A stretch of 64,000 bases of DNA from an uncultured Bacilli bacterium (GTDB taxonomy: Bacteria; Bacillota_I; Bacilli_A; RF39; UBA660). Where the stretch lies: positions 62,001 to 126,000 of the forward strand of contig CAKPFG010000002.1 of assembly GCA_934153675.1 (NCBI GenBank), read 5' to 3'. The notes beneath the pieces were generated by a model, which saw nothing but the letters and a program-made list of their open reading frames with translations, was not told where the DNA came from and ran no database searches. A program made the translations under genes and the position numbers. Positions 1 through 7,188 of this stretch are shown here, one piece after another. Numbering within the stretch: position 1 is the first letter of the stretch; each line of letters opens with the position of its first letter.

Positions 1-76
1 AATACTTTAGCATTATTTCACCTGCATATTTTGCAATATCTTTTGCAAAATTTAAATATTCACTATATGTACTCAT
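1..76 (-). CDS. N-terminus of a probable inositol monophosphatase family protein (cut by window edge)
   Basis: Only the first 25 codons are present; the gene runs off the left edge. The visible residues (MSTYSEYLNFAKDIAKYAGE, then IMLKY) resemble the first helix of inositol-monophosphatase/FIG-type phosphatases, where a segment ending AGEIxLxYF is typical. The ATG is preceded by an AGGTGG ribosome binding site and a sigma-A-like promoter. No catalytic residue lies in this fragment, so the family call is tentative. It marks the outer edge of the accessory region. Confidence 0.45.
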   Translation of the reverse strand, partial: MSTYSEYLNFAKDIAKYAGEIMLKY

Positions 77-110
77 TTTAAACCACCTATTTTAAATATA
101 TTTCAAATTC

Positions 111-138
111 ATTATATCATACTACCAATTTATTTCAA
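111..138 (-). promoter_or_regulatory. Promoter for the gene at 1-76
   Basis: On the minus strand a TTGAAA -35 box (133-138) and a TATAAT -10 box (111-116) are separated by 16 bases, about 35 bases upstream of the ATG. Confidence 0.5.
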
Positions 139-231
139 CCTTTTAAATTATTTTTACCAATGTCACAGTGGCAGTGGTTCATGTCTTCCGAAAGTATTGG
201 AAATACTGGAATTTAATTTTCAAAATTCTTT

Positions 232-250
232 CTAGATACGTTTTAGATAC
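232..250. repeat. Pair of GTATCTAA-type short repeats (possible integrase arm sites)
   Basis: On the minus strand GTATCTAA (243-250) is followed by GTATCTAG (232-239) with an 11-base period. The same octamer occurs as tight pairs at 6156-6175 and 8159-8177, in the opposite orientation, and each pair lies near a secA-3'-like repeat. Tyrosine integrases use such short repeats as arm-type sites; the assignment is inferred from position and spacing only. Confidence 0.4.
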
Positions 251-304
251 TTTCTTGCAACATATTTAGTAACATATCTAAATAATATTGCCTAATTTTA
301 TATA

Positions 305-333
305 TAAAAAAGCCTCTATTTCAAGGCTTTTAA
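305..333 (-). terminator. Rho-independent terminator behind SEC-C relic 1
   Basis: Stem AAAGCCT (309-315) / AGGCTTT (324-330), with a T run on the minus strand. It begins directly after the TAG that closes the SEC-C relic, as expected if it is the old terminator of a displaced secA 3' end. Confidence 0.6.
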
Positions 334-384
334 CTACTTTCCGCAACATTGTTTATATTTCTTCCCGCTTCCACAAGTTCCGTT
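334..384 (-). repeat. SEC-C relic 1: duplicated secA 3' end
   Basis: The minus strand encodes NGTCGSGKKYKQCCGK plus a stop, closely matching the last residues of the SecA at 9855-12344 (ELCPCGSGKKYKQCCGK). There is no secA body upstream, only AT-rich sequence with a repeated CATAAATACTA motif (389-420). It is best read as an attachment-site copy left by integration at the secA 3' end. The codons differ from the resident secA, so it is not a recent identical duplication. Confidence 0.65.
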
Positions 385-586
385 CAATCTAGTATTTATG
401 TTATTTATAGTATTTATGTTACTTATGGTACTATATATATTCTATAAAATGAGGTAAATTACCTCTTTTCCCTATTTTTGAACTTTAAATAGCTTTTTAA
501 ACTACTCCTTCCTTTCAAACTTCATTATAATTATACCATATTTTTAACTTTTTAACAATGAGCTTAATGGTTATTTTAAAAAAAAG

Positions 587-632
587 GAGATAATTAAAAT
601 ATATCATATTTAATTATATCGTTAATTATCTC
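587..632 (-). terminator. Terminator of the broken integrase
   Basis: Perfect 11-bp stem GAGATAATTAA (587-597) / TTAATTATCTC (622-632), followed on the minus strand by eight T. The stem includes the integrase stop codon. Confidence 0.7.
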
Positions 633-1193
633 TGAATGTGTCATTTCTTCAAAAGCATTTGTTGCTTTTATTTTAGAATTTTCGGTACTAGAAATATAAT
701 AATTTTCAGTTGTTTCTATATTACCATGCCCTAGTAAATCTGCAACATCTCTAATCTCTACACCATTCTTTAAAATTTTCGTAGCATAACTCCCTCGTAG
801 ATCATAAAATCTACAATTTTCGATTCATAATTCCTCATGAATAATTTTATATGGATATTTAGTTAAATTTGTACCCACATATTTTCCATCATCTTTTGTA
901 AAAACTAACTTTATTCTTTCTTTATCTTCTTCAGTATTTTCTACTATTCTTTGTTCAATGACTTTACCATATTCATTCAAAACATCTTCTAAATGATAAT
1001 ATTTATATTTTATTCCATACATTTTTTCAAAATTTTCCTGTTGTTTTTTATAGTTTGTTAATGCAATAAATAAAGTATTACTGATATATATTTTTCTTTT
1101 TCCGTTAAATGTTTTATGTTCGCCTATATACCATCTTCCTTTTTCATCTATTAAACCATTATACATCTTATTTAAATTCTCTTCATTTATCAT
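594..1193 (-). pseudogene. Tyrosine integrase, catalytic part, broken by in-frame TGA
   Basis: The minus strand encodes the second half of a phage/ICE-type tyrosine recombinase. The first 122 codons (825-1193) cover the middle of the catalytic domain. After an in-frame TGA (825-827) the same frame continues with DLRGSYATK (catalytic Arg), LLGHGNIETTENYY (His and the nucleophilic Tyr) and ends at 594. The N-terminal arm-binding and core-binding domains are missing. Relatives, as I recall them, carry Gly (GGA) where TGA stands, so one substitution explains the stop. The reading frame opens with an ATG that overlaps the stop of the TPR gene and has a GGAGG site in front, so the 122-residue piece may still be translated. 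Confidence 0.75.
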
Positions 1194-2194
1194 TTTCTAA
1201 TTCCTCCTTGCTTTCTTTTAAGTAAAAGTTCTTTACTTTCAGACATGCCTTCCTTATCAAATTCATCAGATAATAGAACAGGATACATTGTTAAAATATC
1301 TTTTGTTCCAATCATAGTAACAACGCATAAATCACTTGTTATATCATCACCTTTAAAACCAATTGGTGTATCTAATCTAAATCTATACATATCTGAAACT
1401 TCAAAATGATTTGAGTTCATGCCCTCAATTTTTTCTCTTGCATCTATTAATAATTTTTTTAAATCAATATATTTGAAAAAGCATCCATTTGTAGATTTTT
1501 CTCTTTGATTCATGTGTTTACTTATATGTCTCAAAAGCAAGTCTTCACTATCATCAAACAAACGATATATCATATAATCTTTTATTGGATCAAAATGATT
1601 GTCTGATTGTCTCAATTTTCCCAGATTCCGAAGTAAATACATTTCTAGTATTTGATAATGCTGTAGCAATTTGGGTGTTAAACGCTCAGAATTTATTGCT
1701 TTCAAATATTTATAAGCATCTCTATAATTTTCTTTCAAGATATTTAAGCATACTAATCCAATTGTTGATTGAATATAAAACTTTCTATTTAATTGTAAAG
1801 TTTCTAACATCTTTCTAGCAACTTCATTATCTCCTGTTTGAATATATAACTTTGCTATAGCAAGTAATGATTTATTTTGCATATCAGGATCAATCATACA
1901 TTGACTATAATATGTTTTACTTTTCTCAAAATTATTTTCTATATTTTCTAACAATCCATATACTTGTTTAAATTCTATAGCATCACTTTGATTATTCCTT
2001 AAAAGATTTCTTACCTTTGCATATTTTCCTTCTCTTAAATCTATTTGAATTAATTTTGATAAGGATAAATCGCCAAATTCACCATTATATTTGTAAGCCT
2101 TTTCAAAATAATAACGAGCATTTATATAATCATTATTATTCCAAAATTCTATTCCTTTAAAGTAAGCATCTTTTTCACTCAGTATATTCTCCAT
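1190..2194 (-). CDS. TPR-like repeat protein of unknown function, mobile-element cargo
   Basis: A 334-residue soluble protein. Residues 1-200 show repeated paired helices typical of TPR/SEL1-like solenoids (for example FWNNNDYINARYYFEKAYKY and ENNFEKSKTYYSQC). The C-terminal third (FRLDTPIGFKGDDITSDLCV region) is a distinct domain I do not recognise. The ATG at 2194 is preferred over an upstream in-frame start because a GGGGGG ribosome binding site sits 5 bases before it. It lies between the sigma-factor terminator and the integrase fragment, with an ATGA overlap to the latter. TPR proteins of this kind often scaffold partner proteins; the partner here may be the neighbouring sigma factor, which is inference. 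Confidence 0.65.
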   Translation of the reverse strand: MENILSEKDAYFKGIEFWNNNDYINARYYFEKAYKYNGEFGDLSLSKLIQIDLREGKYAKVRNLLRNNQSDAIEFKQVYGLLENIENNFEKSKTYYSQCMIDPDMQNKSLLAIAKLYIQTGDNEVARKMLETLQLNRKFYIQSTIGLVCLNILKENYRDAYKYLKAINSERLTPKLLQHYQILEMYLLRNLGKLRQSDNHFDPIKDYMIYRLFDDSEDLLLRHISKHMNQREKSTNGCFFKYIDLKKLLIDAREKIEGMNSNHFEVSDMYRFRLDTPIGFKGDDITSDLCVVTMIGTKDILTMYPVLLSDEFDKEGMSESKELLLKRKQGGIRK

Positions 2195-2249
2195 TATTAC
2201 CCCCCTTTTTTTGGTAAAAAAGAGTATTATAGATGGCAAATTTGATGCA

Positions 2250-2284
2250 AAAAAATCACAAAGTGATTTACTTTGTGATTTTTA
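2250..2284 (-). terminator. Terminator of the sigma-factor gene
   Basis: A 13-bp stem AAAATCACAAAGT (2252-2264) / ACTTTGTGATTTT (2270-2282) with a T run on the minus strand. The stem half TCACAAAGT also occurs in a hairpin in the 5' leader of the same gene (3935-3961). Confidence 0.75.
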
Positions 2285-2358
2285 TTGTTTAATAGTTAGT
2301 ATTAATTATATAATTAAATTTAGACCAAAATCATTGTTTTTTATAAATATGTTATTAC

Positions 2359-3900
2359 TTAATCTTCCTTCTTTTTTAAAACTAAAGAAGATCCTGTTGC
2401 TACTTCAACAGCCTTATCAATAAATTGATTTATATTTTCTTTATAAACTAATAATACCTTTTTCGTAGTTTCTATAACTTCACTTGTTTCTATTCCTAAA
2501 AAACCTGCTACTGATTCTGTTGTGAAATACTTTCCATCTACATATCCTAATTTTAAACAAATTATTACTGCTTCTTTTGGTGTTAATGATTTTAACATTT
2601 CGCCAAAACTTGGTGTTCTCATTAATTCTAAAATTTTCAAACAATCATCTTTTTCTATTTCCGAAGTTGTTTGAGGTGAAATTGTTTTTGAATTTTCAAC
2701 TTTTTGTGAAATCAATTCTGGTTGAGTTACTTCTTCTGCTTTTGTTTTTTCTAGTGAAAGAATACTAGATCGGTTATTTGTATCTGAAACATTTTGTGTT
2801 CTTCTTTTATATTTTTTTCTTTTTCCTTCAGGATTAGATAATAATCTTTTCATCTTGGGAATTAAACTACCATAAAATTTGTTTGTTTCTTCTTTTGCCC
2901 ATGTTGATGAAGTAACTGGATTATCTAAATCCTCACCATATCTTAATTTTACTAAAGATTTTTCTTCTTCTGTTAATTTGCTTAACATTGCATCTATTTC
3001 TTCCCTTGTATAACCTTTTAAATATTCATATATTGTTTGTAATTTTTTCCCTCTCATTTTTTCAAATTTCCTTTCTTCTACATTTATACTAGATTTCTCT
3101 ATAGCATCATTATTTTGATTAACGAACTCTATCTTTTCTTGAAGTTGAATGTCTATTGCTGGAGTAATGCTAGATGGTTGTAATGGTAATTTATTAGATT
3201 TTAGATTTTTAGTTTTTTTACCAGGTCTTCCTACTGTTTCTATTACACCATTGTCTTGTAATTGTATTCCAATTCTTTTTACAATTTTTATTATCAACTT
3301 TGACACATACGACTGAGTAATATTAAGTTTATCTGCAATTTCTTTTTGTGTATATGAATGGTCATTAATAAACCCAAAATAAAGCAAAATTATTTCTCTA
3401 TCTCTATCTGGTAAATTATAAACAATTTTTCTGACTTCATTATAAGTAATTTGATCTTCATAATCTGAAACAAAATCTGATATATCATCTTCTAAAATAT
3501 CCTCAATCTTTTTTTCATTTCCCTCTTTGTCTGTTCCTATTGGAGTATTAATACTTTGATCAAAAGCAGATTTTTTACCTTTTCTTAAAAACATTAATAT
3601 TTCATTATCAATACACCTTGTTGCATAAGTAGCAAATTCAAAATTTTTATCAGTATCAAATGTATCTACACTTTTTACTAAGCCCACTACTCCTGTTGAA
3701 ACTAATTCTTTTTTATCATAACGTGTATTAGCAAACTTTTTACTTACTTGATTCAATACTAATCTAATATTATGAATTATCACTTGTTCTCTAGCTTTTA
3801 AATCTCCCTGCTTATATTGTTCTAAATAAGAATATAATTCTTTCTTTGACAATGGCTTAGGAAGTTTATTTGACTCTATGAATAATTCTTCATAATTCAT
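2359..3900 (-). CDS. SigK/SigE-like sigma factor with two extra C-terminal HTH-like modules
   Basis: A 513-residue protein. Residues about 35-110 are sigma region 2 of the sporulation SigE/SigK type (NIRLVLNQVSKKF, ATYATRCIDNEILMFLRKGKK, compare ATYAARCIENEILM in SigK). Residues about 155-215 are region 4 with a helix-turn-helix (YTQKEIADKLNITQSYVSKL). Unlike normal sigma factors (about 230-250 residues) it continues for about 300 residues: a lysine-rich linker, a second module (about 290-365) containing LTEEEKSLVKLRYGEDL that resembles region 4, a low-complexity linker, and a third module (about 430-510; LTPKEAVIICLKLGY, VAGFLGIETSEVIETTKK) that again looks region-4-like. It has its own promoter, a GGAGGGGG ribosome binding site and a terminator. 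It sits among integrase remains, so it is probably an element-borne regulator; its promoters are unknown. Confidence 0.75.
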   Translation of the reverse strand: MNYEELFIESNKLPKPLSKKELYSYLEQYKQGDLKAREQVIIHNIRLVLNQVSKKFANTRYDKKELVSTGVVGLVKSVDTFDTDKNFEFATYATRCIDNEILMFLRKGKKSAFDQSINTPIGTDKEGNEKKIEDILEDDISDFVSDYEDQITYNEVRKIVYNLPDRDREIILLYFGFINDHSYTQKEIADKLNITQSYVSKLIIKIVKRIGIQLQDNGVIETVGRPGKKTKNLKSNKLPLQPSSITPAIDIQLQEKIEFVNQNNDAIEKSSINVEERKFEKMRGKKLQTIYEYLKGYTREEIDAMLSKLTEEEKSLVKLRYGEDLDNPVTSSTWAKEETNKFYGSLIPKMKRLLSNPEGKRKKYKRRTQNVSDTNNRSSILSLEKTKAEEVTQPELISQKVENSKTISPQTTSEIEKDDCLKILELMRTPSFGEMLKSLTPKEAVIICLKLGYVDGKYFTTESVAGFLGIETSEVIETTKKVLLVYKENINQFIDKAVEVATGSSLVLKKKED

Positions 3901-3934
3901 ATTTTTCCCCCTCCAAGTTTTCTACAAGTACATA

Positions 3935-3961
3935 ACTTTGTGATTTTTTCTCACAAAAAGT
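3935..3961 (-). promoter_or_regulatory. Leader hairpin of the sigma-factor mRNA
   Basis: ACTTTGTGA (3935-3943) pairs with TCACAAAAAGT (3951-3961) across a short T-rich loop in the 5' untranslated region. It shares the TCACAAAGT arm with the gene's terminator at 2250-2284. Function unknown. Confidence 0.4.
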
Positions 3962-3967
3962 GTTTTT

Positions 3968-3996
3968 ATAATAACATCTTTTTTCAAAACAAGCAA
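3968..3996 (-). promoter_or_regulatory. Promoter of the sigma-factor gene
   Basis: TTGCTT (-35, 3991-3996) and TATTAT (-10, 3968-3973) on the minus strand with a 17-base spacer. This is a housekeeping-type promoter. Confidence 0.55.
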
Positions 3997-4097
3997 GATT
4001 TCAACTTTTTTTTGTCAAAATTATTAAATTAATATATTTTTATCAGACTTTAATATACCTCTCTTTAAGTTATGTACTTTGAGATTTAATTGCTAAA

Positions 4098-4127
4098 AAA
4101 ACAGCTTATAAAATTTTAAGCTGTTTT
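4098..4127 (-). terminator. Terminator behind the integrase N-terminal relic
   Basis: Stem AAACAGCTTA (4099-4108) / TAAGCTGTTT (4117-4126), followed by a T run on the minus strand, directly after the stop at 4130. Confidence 0.65.
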
Positions 4128-4129
4128 AA

Positions 4130-4426
4130 TTATATTTTTCTTTTGACTAATTGATATATATCATTGTGAATTTCATCAAGAGTACGCATCCTATTATTTT
4201 CAGCACATTCTATTTTGTTCCATCCTAAATATTCAGAATATAACATATTACATTCTTTTGTACTTTCTCCACTAATAAATTCTTCATATACTCTTTGTCC
4301 TGCTATATATGCATCTTTTTTTGTCTTAAAACCAGATTTTGATATTTGTTTTCTTTTACCATTAACCTTTCCTGCTTCAAATCTGTATTCATACAGATTA
4401 TTTCTTTTTCTAATACTAATAATAAT
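4130..4426 (-). pseudogene. Integrase N-terminal arm domain fused to a foreign C-terminal tail
   Basis: The minus-strand frame between a TGA (4430-4432) and the TAA at 4130 has no normal start codon. It begins ATT ATT ATT seven bases after AAAGGAG, so the original ATG was lost or shifted. The first 60 residues match the Arm DNA-binding domain of tyrosine integrases (NNLYEYRFEAGKVNGKRK, SKSGFKTKKDAYIAG) and resemble the fragment at 9360-9620. After MLYSEYL the sequence leaves the integrase pattern. The last 30 residues (GWNKIEC, MRTLDEIHNDIYQLV) resemble the C-terminus of thymidylate kinase, which would make this a deletion fusion. That second assignment is weak. Confidence 0.55.
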
Positions 4427-4442
4427 TCCTCATCTCCTTTAC

Positions 4443-4478
4443 AAAAAAATGTTAGCATACACATACTAACATTTTTTA
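4443..4478 (-). terminator. Terminator of trpS
   Basis: Stem ATGTTAG (4449-4455) / CTAACAT (4466-4472), flanked by A and T runs on both sides, immediately after the trpS stop. It could work in both directions. Confidence 0.7.
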
Positions 4479-4480
4479 TT

Positions 4481-5473
4481 TTAAATACTAAGTCCTACTT
4501 TTTCTTTTACTATTTTCATTTTTTTAGAAGCATATACTCTAGCTTTATTAGCACCATTTGTTAATATTTCTTTTAAATGTTTTTCATCATTTCTATATTG
4601 ATAAAATTTGTCTTGAATACCTTTAATAAATTTACAAACACTATCAGCAACTTCAATTTTAAAATCTTTATAATTATAATTCTTATATTTTTCATTAGAT
4701 TCCTCTATAGTCATATTATTAACCACACATACTAATGATATTAAATTAGATATTCCCGGTTTACTATCCTCATCATAATAAACTTTTCCCTCACTATCTG
4801 TACACGCAGACATTATTTTCTTTCTTGTTATTTCTATATCATCTAACATAAATATTGTCCCTTTATCATCCTTTGGAGCAGATTTACTCATTTTAACGCT
4901 TGGATCTTGTAAGTTCATTATTTTAGCACCTATTTTAGGTATTTGATATTCTGGTAATTTGAAAGTATTACCATAAATATTATTAAATCTTTCTCCAAAA
5001 TCTCTAGTTTTTTCAATGTGTTGTCTTTGATCTGCACCTACTGGTACTATTTCAGCATCATATAATAATATATCTGCTGCCATTAAAGTTGGATAAATAA
5101 ATAATCCCATATCTTTTTCACTTTTTCCTAATTGTTGTTTTTTAGATTTAAATTGTGTCATTCTAGATAATTCTCCAACACTACATTGAAATGACATTAA
5201 AAATCCTAAATTACAATGTTCTAATACATTACTTTGCATAAATAATGCCGTATTATTAATATCGATTCCACAAGCCATATACATTGCTGTTATATCTAAT
5301 ATATTATTTCTTATTTCTTTTGGATCAATATAAGTTGTCAATCCATGAATATCTGCAATAAATATTAATGAATTATATTTATATTGTTGTTCTACAAATC
5401 CTTTTATTCCTCCAATATAGTTTGCTAAAGTTATACTTCCTGTAGGTCTTACACCTGTAATCATTGTTTTCAT
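4481..5473 (-). CDS. trpS: Tryptophanyl-tRNA synthetase
   Basis: A 330-residue class I aminoacyl-tRNA synthetase of normal TrpRS length that charges tRNA-Trp. Residues 1-30 carry the TrpRS start (TGVRPTGSITLANYIGG, containing the HIGH-equivalent TGSITLANYIG). VKMSKSAPKDD near residue 195 is the KMSKS loop, and GADQRQHIEKTRDF is the conserved tRNA/Trp pocket helix. The ATG follows AAGGA. It is controlled by a T-box leader upstream and ends at a strong terminator, so it is a monocistronic unit. It stands between secA-3' relics, so it may be either the ancestral neighbour or imported cargo. No second trpS is visible here. Confidence 0.95.
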   Translation of the reverse strand: MKTMITGVRPTGSITLANYIGGIKGFVEQQYKYNSLIFIADIHGLTTYIDPKEIRNNILDITAMYMACGIDINNTALFMQSNVLEHCNLGFLMSFQCSVGELSRMTQFKSKKQQLGKSEKDMGLFIYPTLMAADILLYDAEIVPVGADQRQHIEKTRDFGERFNNIYGNTFKLPEYQIPKIGAKIMNLQDPSVKMSKSAPKDDKGTIFMLDDIEITRKKIMSACTDSEGKVYYDEDSKPGISNLISLVCVVNNMTIEESNEKYKNYNYKDFKIEVADSVCKFIKGIQDKFYQYRNDEKHLKEILTNGANKARVYASKKMKIVKEKVGLSI

Positions 5474-5517
5474 ATTTTTTTCCTTCTTTCTTATATTTTT
5501 ATATTTTAAATCAATGA

Positions 5518-5556
5518 TTAATATAACTTATACCATCGTTTCAAATACTTTTCCAT
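5518..5556 (-). CDS. Possible 12-codon leader ORF before trpS
   Basis: ATG at 5556 is 8 bases after a good AAGGAG site, between the T-box terminator and trpS. It encodes MEKYLKRWYKLY with one TGG codon, then TAA. It would be translated only when the T-box antiterminates. It may be a real short leader peptide or chance. Confidence 0.3.
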   Translation of the reverse strand: MEKYLKRWYKLY

Positions 5557-5575
5557 ACAACCATCTCCTTCTTAT

Positions 5576-5826
5576 AAATAAAAAAAGATTCCAGTCTAAA
5601 AATTAAGACAAGAATCTTGTACCACCTAATAATAGTTTCATTTCATATACCATCATATATGTTCACTTGATAACGGGTAGAAACTCCCGATTTTTCATAC
5701 TTTAATTAATTTCTGAAAAACTCTCTTTGGTCCATTCAATATTCATCCATTGCAACTTTCCATCAACCAGTTGCTTTCTATAAATTTCATAAATATCTAC
5801 TTCTCCAAATCACTGATTTAAAATAT
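5576..5826 (-). promoter_or_regulatory. Trp-specific T-box riboswitch of trpS
   Basis: On the minus strand the leader runs from the promoter to a terminator stem AAGATTC/GAATCTT (5585-5591 / 5612-5618) followed by T. The T-box sequence AGGTGGTAC (5619-5627) precedes it. Further upstream lies a long Stem I region in which TGAATGGACC places a UGG codon, followed by A, at the expected specifier position. Uncharged tRNA-Trp would pair there and at the T-box, favour the antiterminator and raise trpS expression under Trp starvation. Confidence 0.85.
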
Positions 5827-5832
5827 GGTTAG

Positions 5833-5861
5833 ATTATAGCACTAAACTTGCATTTTGTCAA
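5833..5861 (-). promoter_or_regulatory. Consensus promoter of the trpS T-box transcript
   Basis: Perfect TTGACA (5856-5861), a 17-base spacer and perfect TATAAT (5833-5838) on the minus strand. Confidence 0.85.
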
Positions 5862-5880
5862 AAATCAAAGTAATAAAAAA

Positions 5881-5912
5881 GGATGTCCACATTTGAAATG
5901 TTGTCTACATCC
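5881..5912 (-). terminator. Hairpin behind SEC-C relic 2
   Basis: GGATGT (5881-5886) pairs with ACATCC (5907-5912), with further internal pairing ACATTT/AAATGT; A runs on the plus strand give a minus-strand T tail. It lies just upstream of the trpS promoter and downstream of the relic at 6009-6053, matching the relic-plus-terminator pattern. Confidence 0.5.
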
Positions 5913-6008
5913 TTGTTTTACTTATGTTTTATTAGTATTACGTGGACAAGTTATCAAACTCGAACCAACTTAATATTCTTTGAATTTCTTGTTTTCCCTT
6001 ATTTTATC

Positions 6009-6053
6009 TTACTTTCCGCAGCATTGTTTGTATTTTTTTCCCGAACCACAAGG
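6009..6053 (-). repeat. SEC-C relic 2: duplicated secA 3' end
   Basis: The minus strand encodes PCGSGKKYKQCCGK and a TAA, matching the SecA C-terminal zinc motif. No secA body precedes it. Together with relics 1 and 3 it marks a former attachment site; it bounds the HEPN/kinase cassette on the left. Confidence 0.7.
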
Positions 6054-6155
6054 AATAAGTTACAATTTTTGAATAATTTTTTCCTTTTAAAGTGGTGTTT
6101 TTTATTTTAAAATTATAATTTTTTGTTGAATAATTGTAAGATTTTATTCAAGAGT

Positions 6156-6175
6156 GTATCTAAAAACGTATCTAA
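6156..6175. repeat. GTATCTAA repeat pair, left end of the HEPN/kinase cassette
   Basis: GTATCTAA at 6156-6163 and again at 6168-6175, a 12-base period, in direct orientation with the pair at 8159-8177 on the other side of the cassette. Possible integrase arm sites. Confidence 0.5.
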
Positions 6176-6195
6176 AATAATAGATTTATATCTTG

Positions 6196-7188
6196 TTAAT
6201 ATAAGTCTTTTATTGGCATTACCATCTCTTTACCATCTTTTAATAACGCAATACTCGAATTCTTTAATTCTTCTTTATTAATCAGTTGATTAGAAATGTA
6301 ATCAAAGAACATATCATTTATTGAATTTAAAAAAGTATTTACTTCATTTAATAATCTTATACCTGAAGAACTATAATCAAACCATATATCACTGTCAATT
6401 ATGTTTACTACTGGATATTTTTTATTATATCCAGATGCAGATTTATTTGGAAAAATCAGGTCAAACGGATTATCCCTTGTGACAATCGCTTCTTCTATCT
6501 TCTGCTTTACATAATTATCTTTATATATATCTATTAAAGTACTATTTATTATAATGTTGCCATTTTTATCAATACCTACCATATTACATTTAGAACTAAA
6601 CGAATAATAACAAGTACACTCTTCTTTTCCAGATATATATCTATTTTCAGTATAATGAACAACTCTATTTCTTAACATATACACTTCCCACCAAAGGCCA
6701 AATTCATTTCTGTTTGGATAAAAATCAAAAGACTTATCTTTATTAAAATAATGTTGTAATTGAATTCTTTGTTCAGATTCAAAAAGAGAATATAATTGTG
6801 TTACTAAGCTATCAAAATAGAATGAAAATTTATCATTTAATGGTGGTGAAAAAATATTTCTTTCATCGGTCTTTATAGTACCAACTGCAAGATTTATATT
6901 ATTTAAAAATTGAAAAATAAAATAAATTAATTCCTTTTCCTTATACAAAAATTCTTCAATAATACGAAGTTCATCATACCTTACTATGTGTTCTTCATTT
7001 TTATACTTTTCAATACTTAAAGTCGTTAATGCTAATAAAATGGATTGTAATTTAAATTCAATTTTATTATAATTTTCTCTAATGTTATTAATTTCATTAT
7101 TAAACTCTGTAATTGTCATGTTAATTTTTTCACACTCCTCCAAAGATGGCGCAAATATCCAAATATTACTATAGCAGTTTTTTATCAT
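6196..7188 (-). CDS. Putative HEPN-domain protein, paired with a kinase-like gene
   Basis: A 330-residue soluble, helix-rich protein with no close family that I recognise. Residues about 165-180 read GLWWEVYMLRNRVVHYTENRY. RNRVVH is the R-x4-H signature (often R-N-x-x-x-H) of HEPN ribonucleases found in toxins, abortive-infection and CRISPR effectors. The long helices before it fit a HEPN fold. The start is uncertain: ATG at 7188 overlaps the upstream kinase-like gene by 20 bases without a ribosome binding site, while ATG at 7119 has GGAGG but at a long spacing. The overlap implies co-expression. Function as an RNase toxin or defence effector is inference from the motif and the mobile context. 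Confidence 0.6.
   Translation of the reverse strand: MIKNCYSNIWIFAPSLEECEKINMTITEFNNEINNIRENYNKIEFKLQSILLALTTLSIEKYKNEEHIVRYDELRIIEEFLYKEKELIYFIFQFLNNINLAVGTIKTDERNIFSPPLNDKFSFYFDSLVTQLYSLFESEQRIQLQHYFNKDKSFDFYPNRNEFGLWWEVYMLRNRVVHYTENRYISGKEECTCYYSFSSKCNMVGIDKNGNIIINSTLIDIYKDNYVKQKIEEAIVTRDNPFDLIFPNKSASGYNKKYPVVNIIDSDIWFDYSSSGIRLLNEVNTFLNSINDMFFDYISNQLINKEELKNSSIALLKDGKEMVMPIKDLY

Noticed and set aside
825..827. In-frame TGA in the integrase as evidence for UGA coding Trp
   Set aside because: All conserved genes in the window read through their Trp positions with TGG and several end in TGA at the expected length, so the standard bacterial code fits; this TGA is a point nonsense change.
5883..6110. 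75-codon plus-strand ORF between trpS and the HEPN-like gene
   Set aside because: It overlaps a hairpin and the SEC-C relic on the other strand, has no ribosome binding site and no protein-like pattern.
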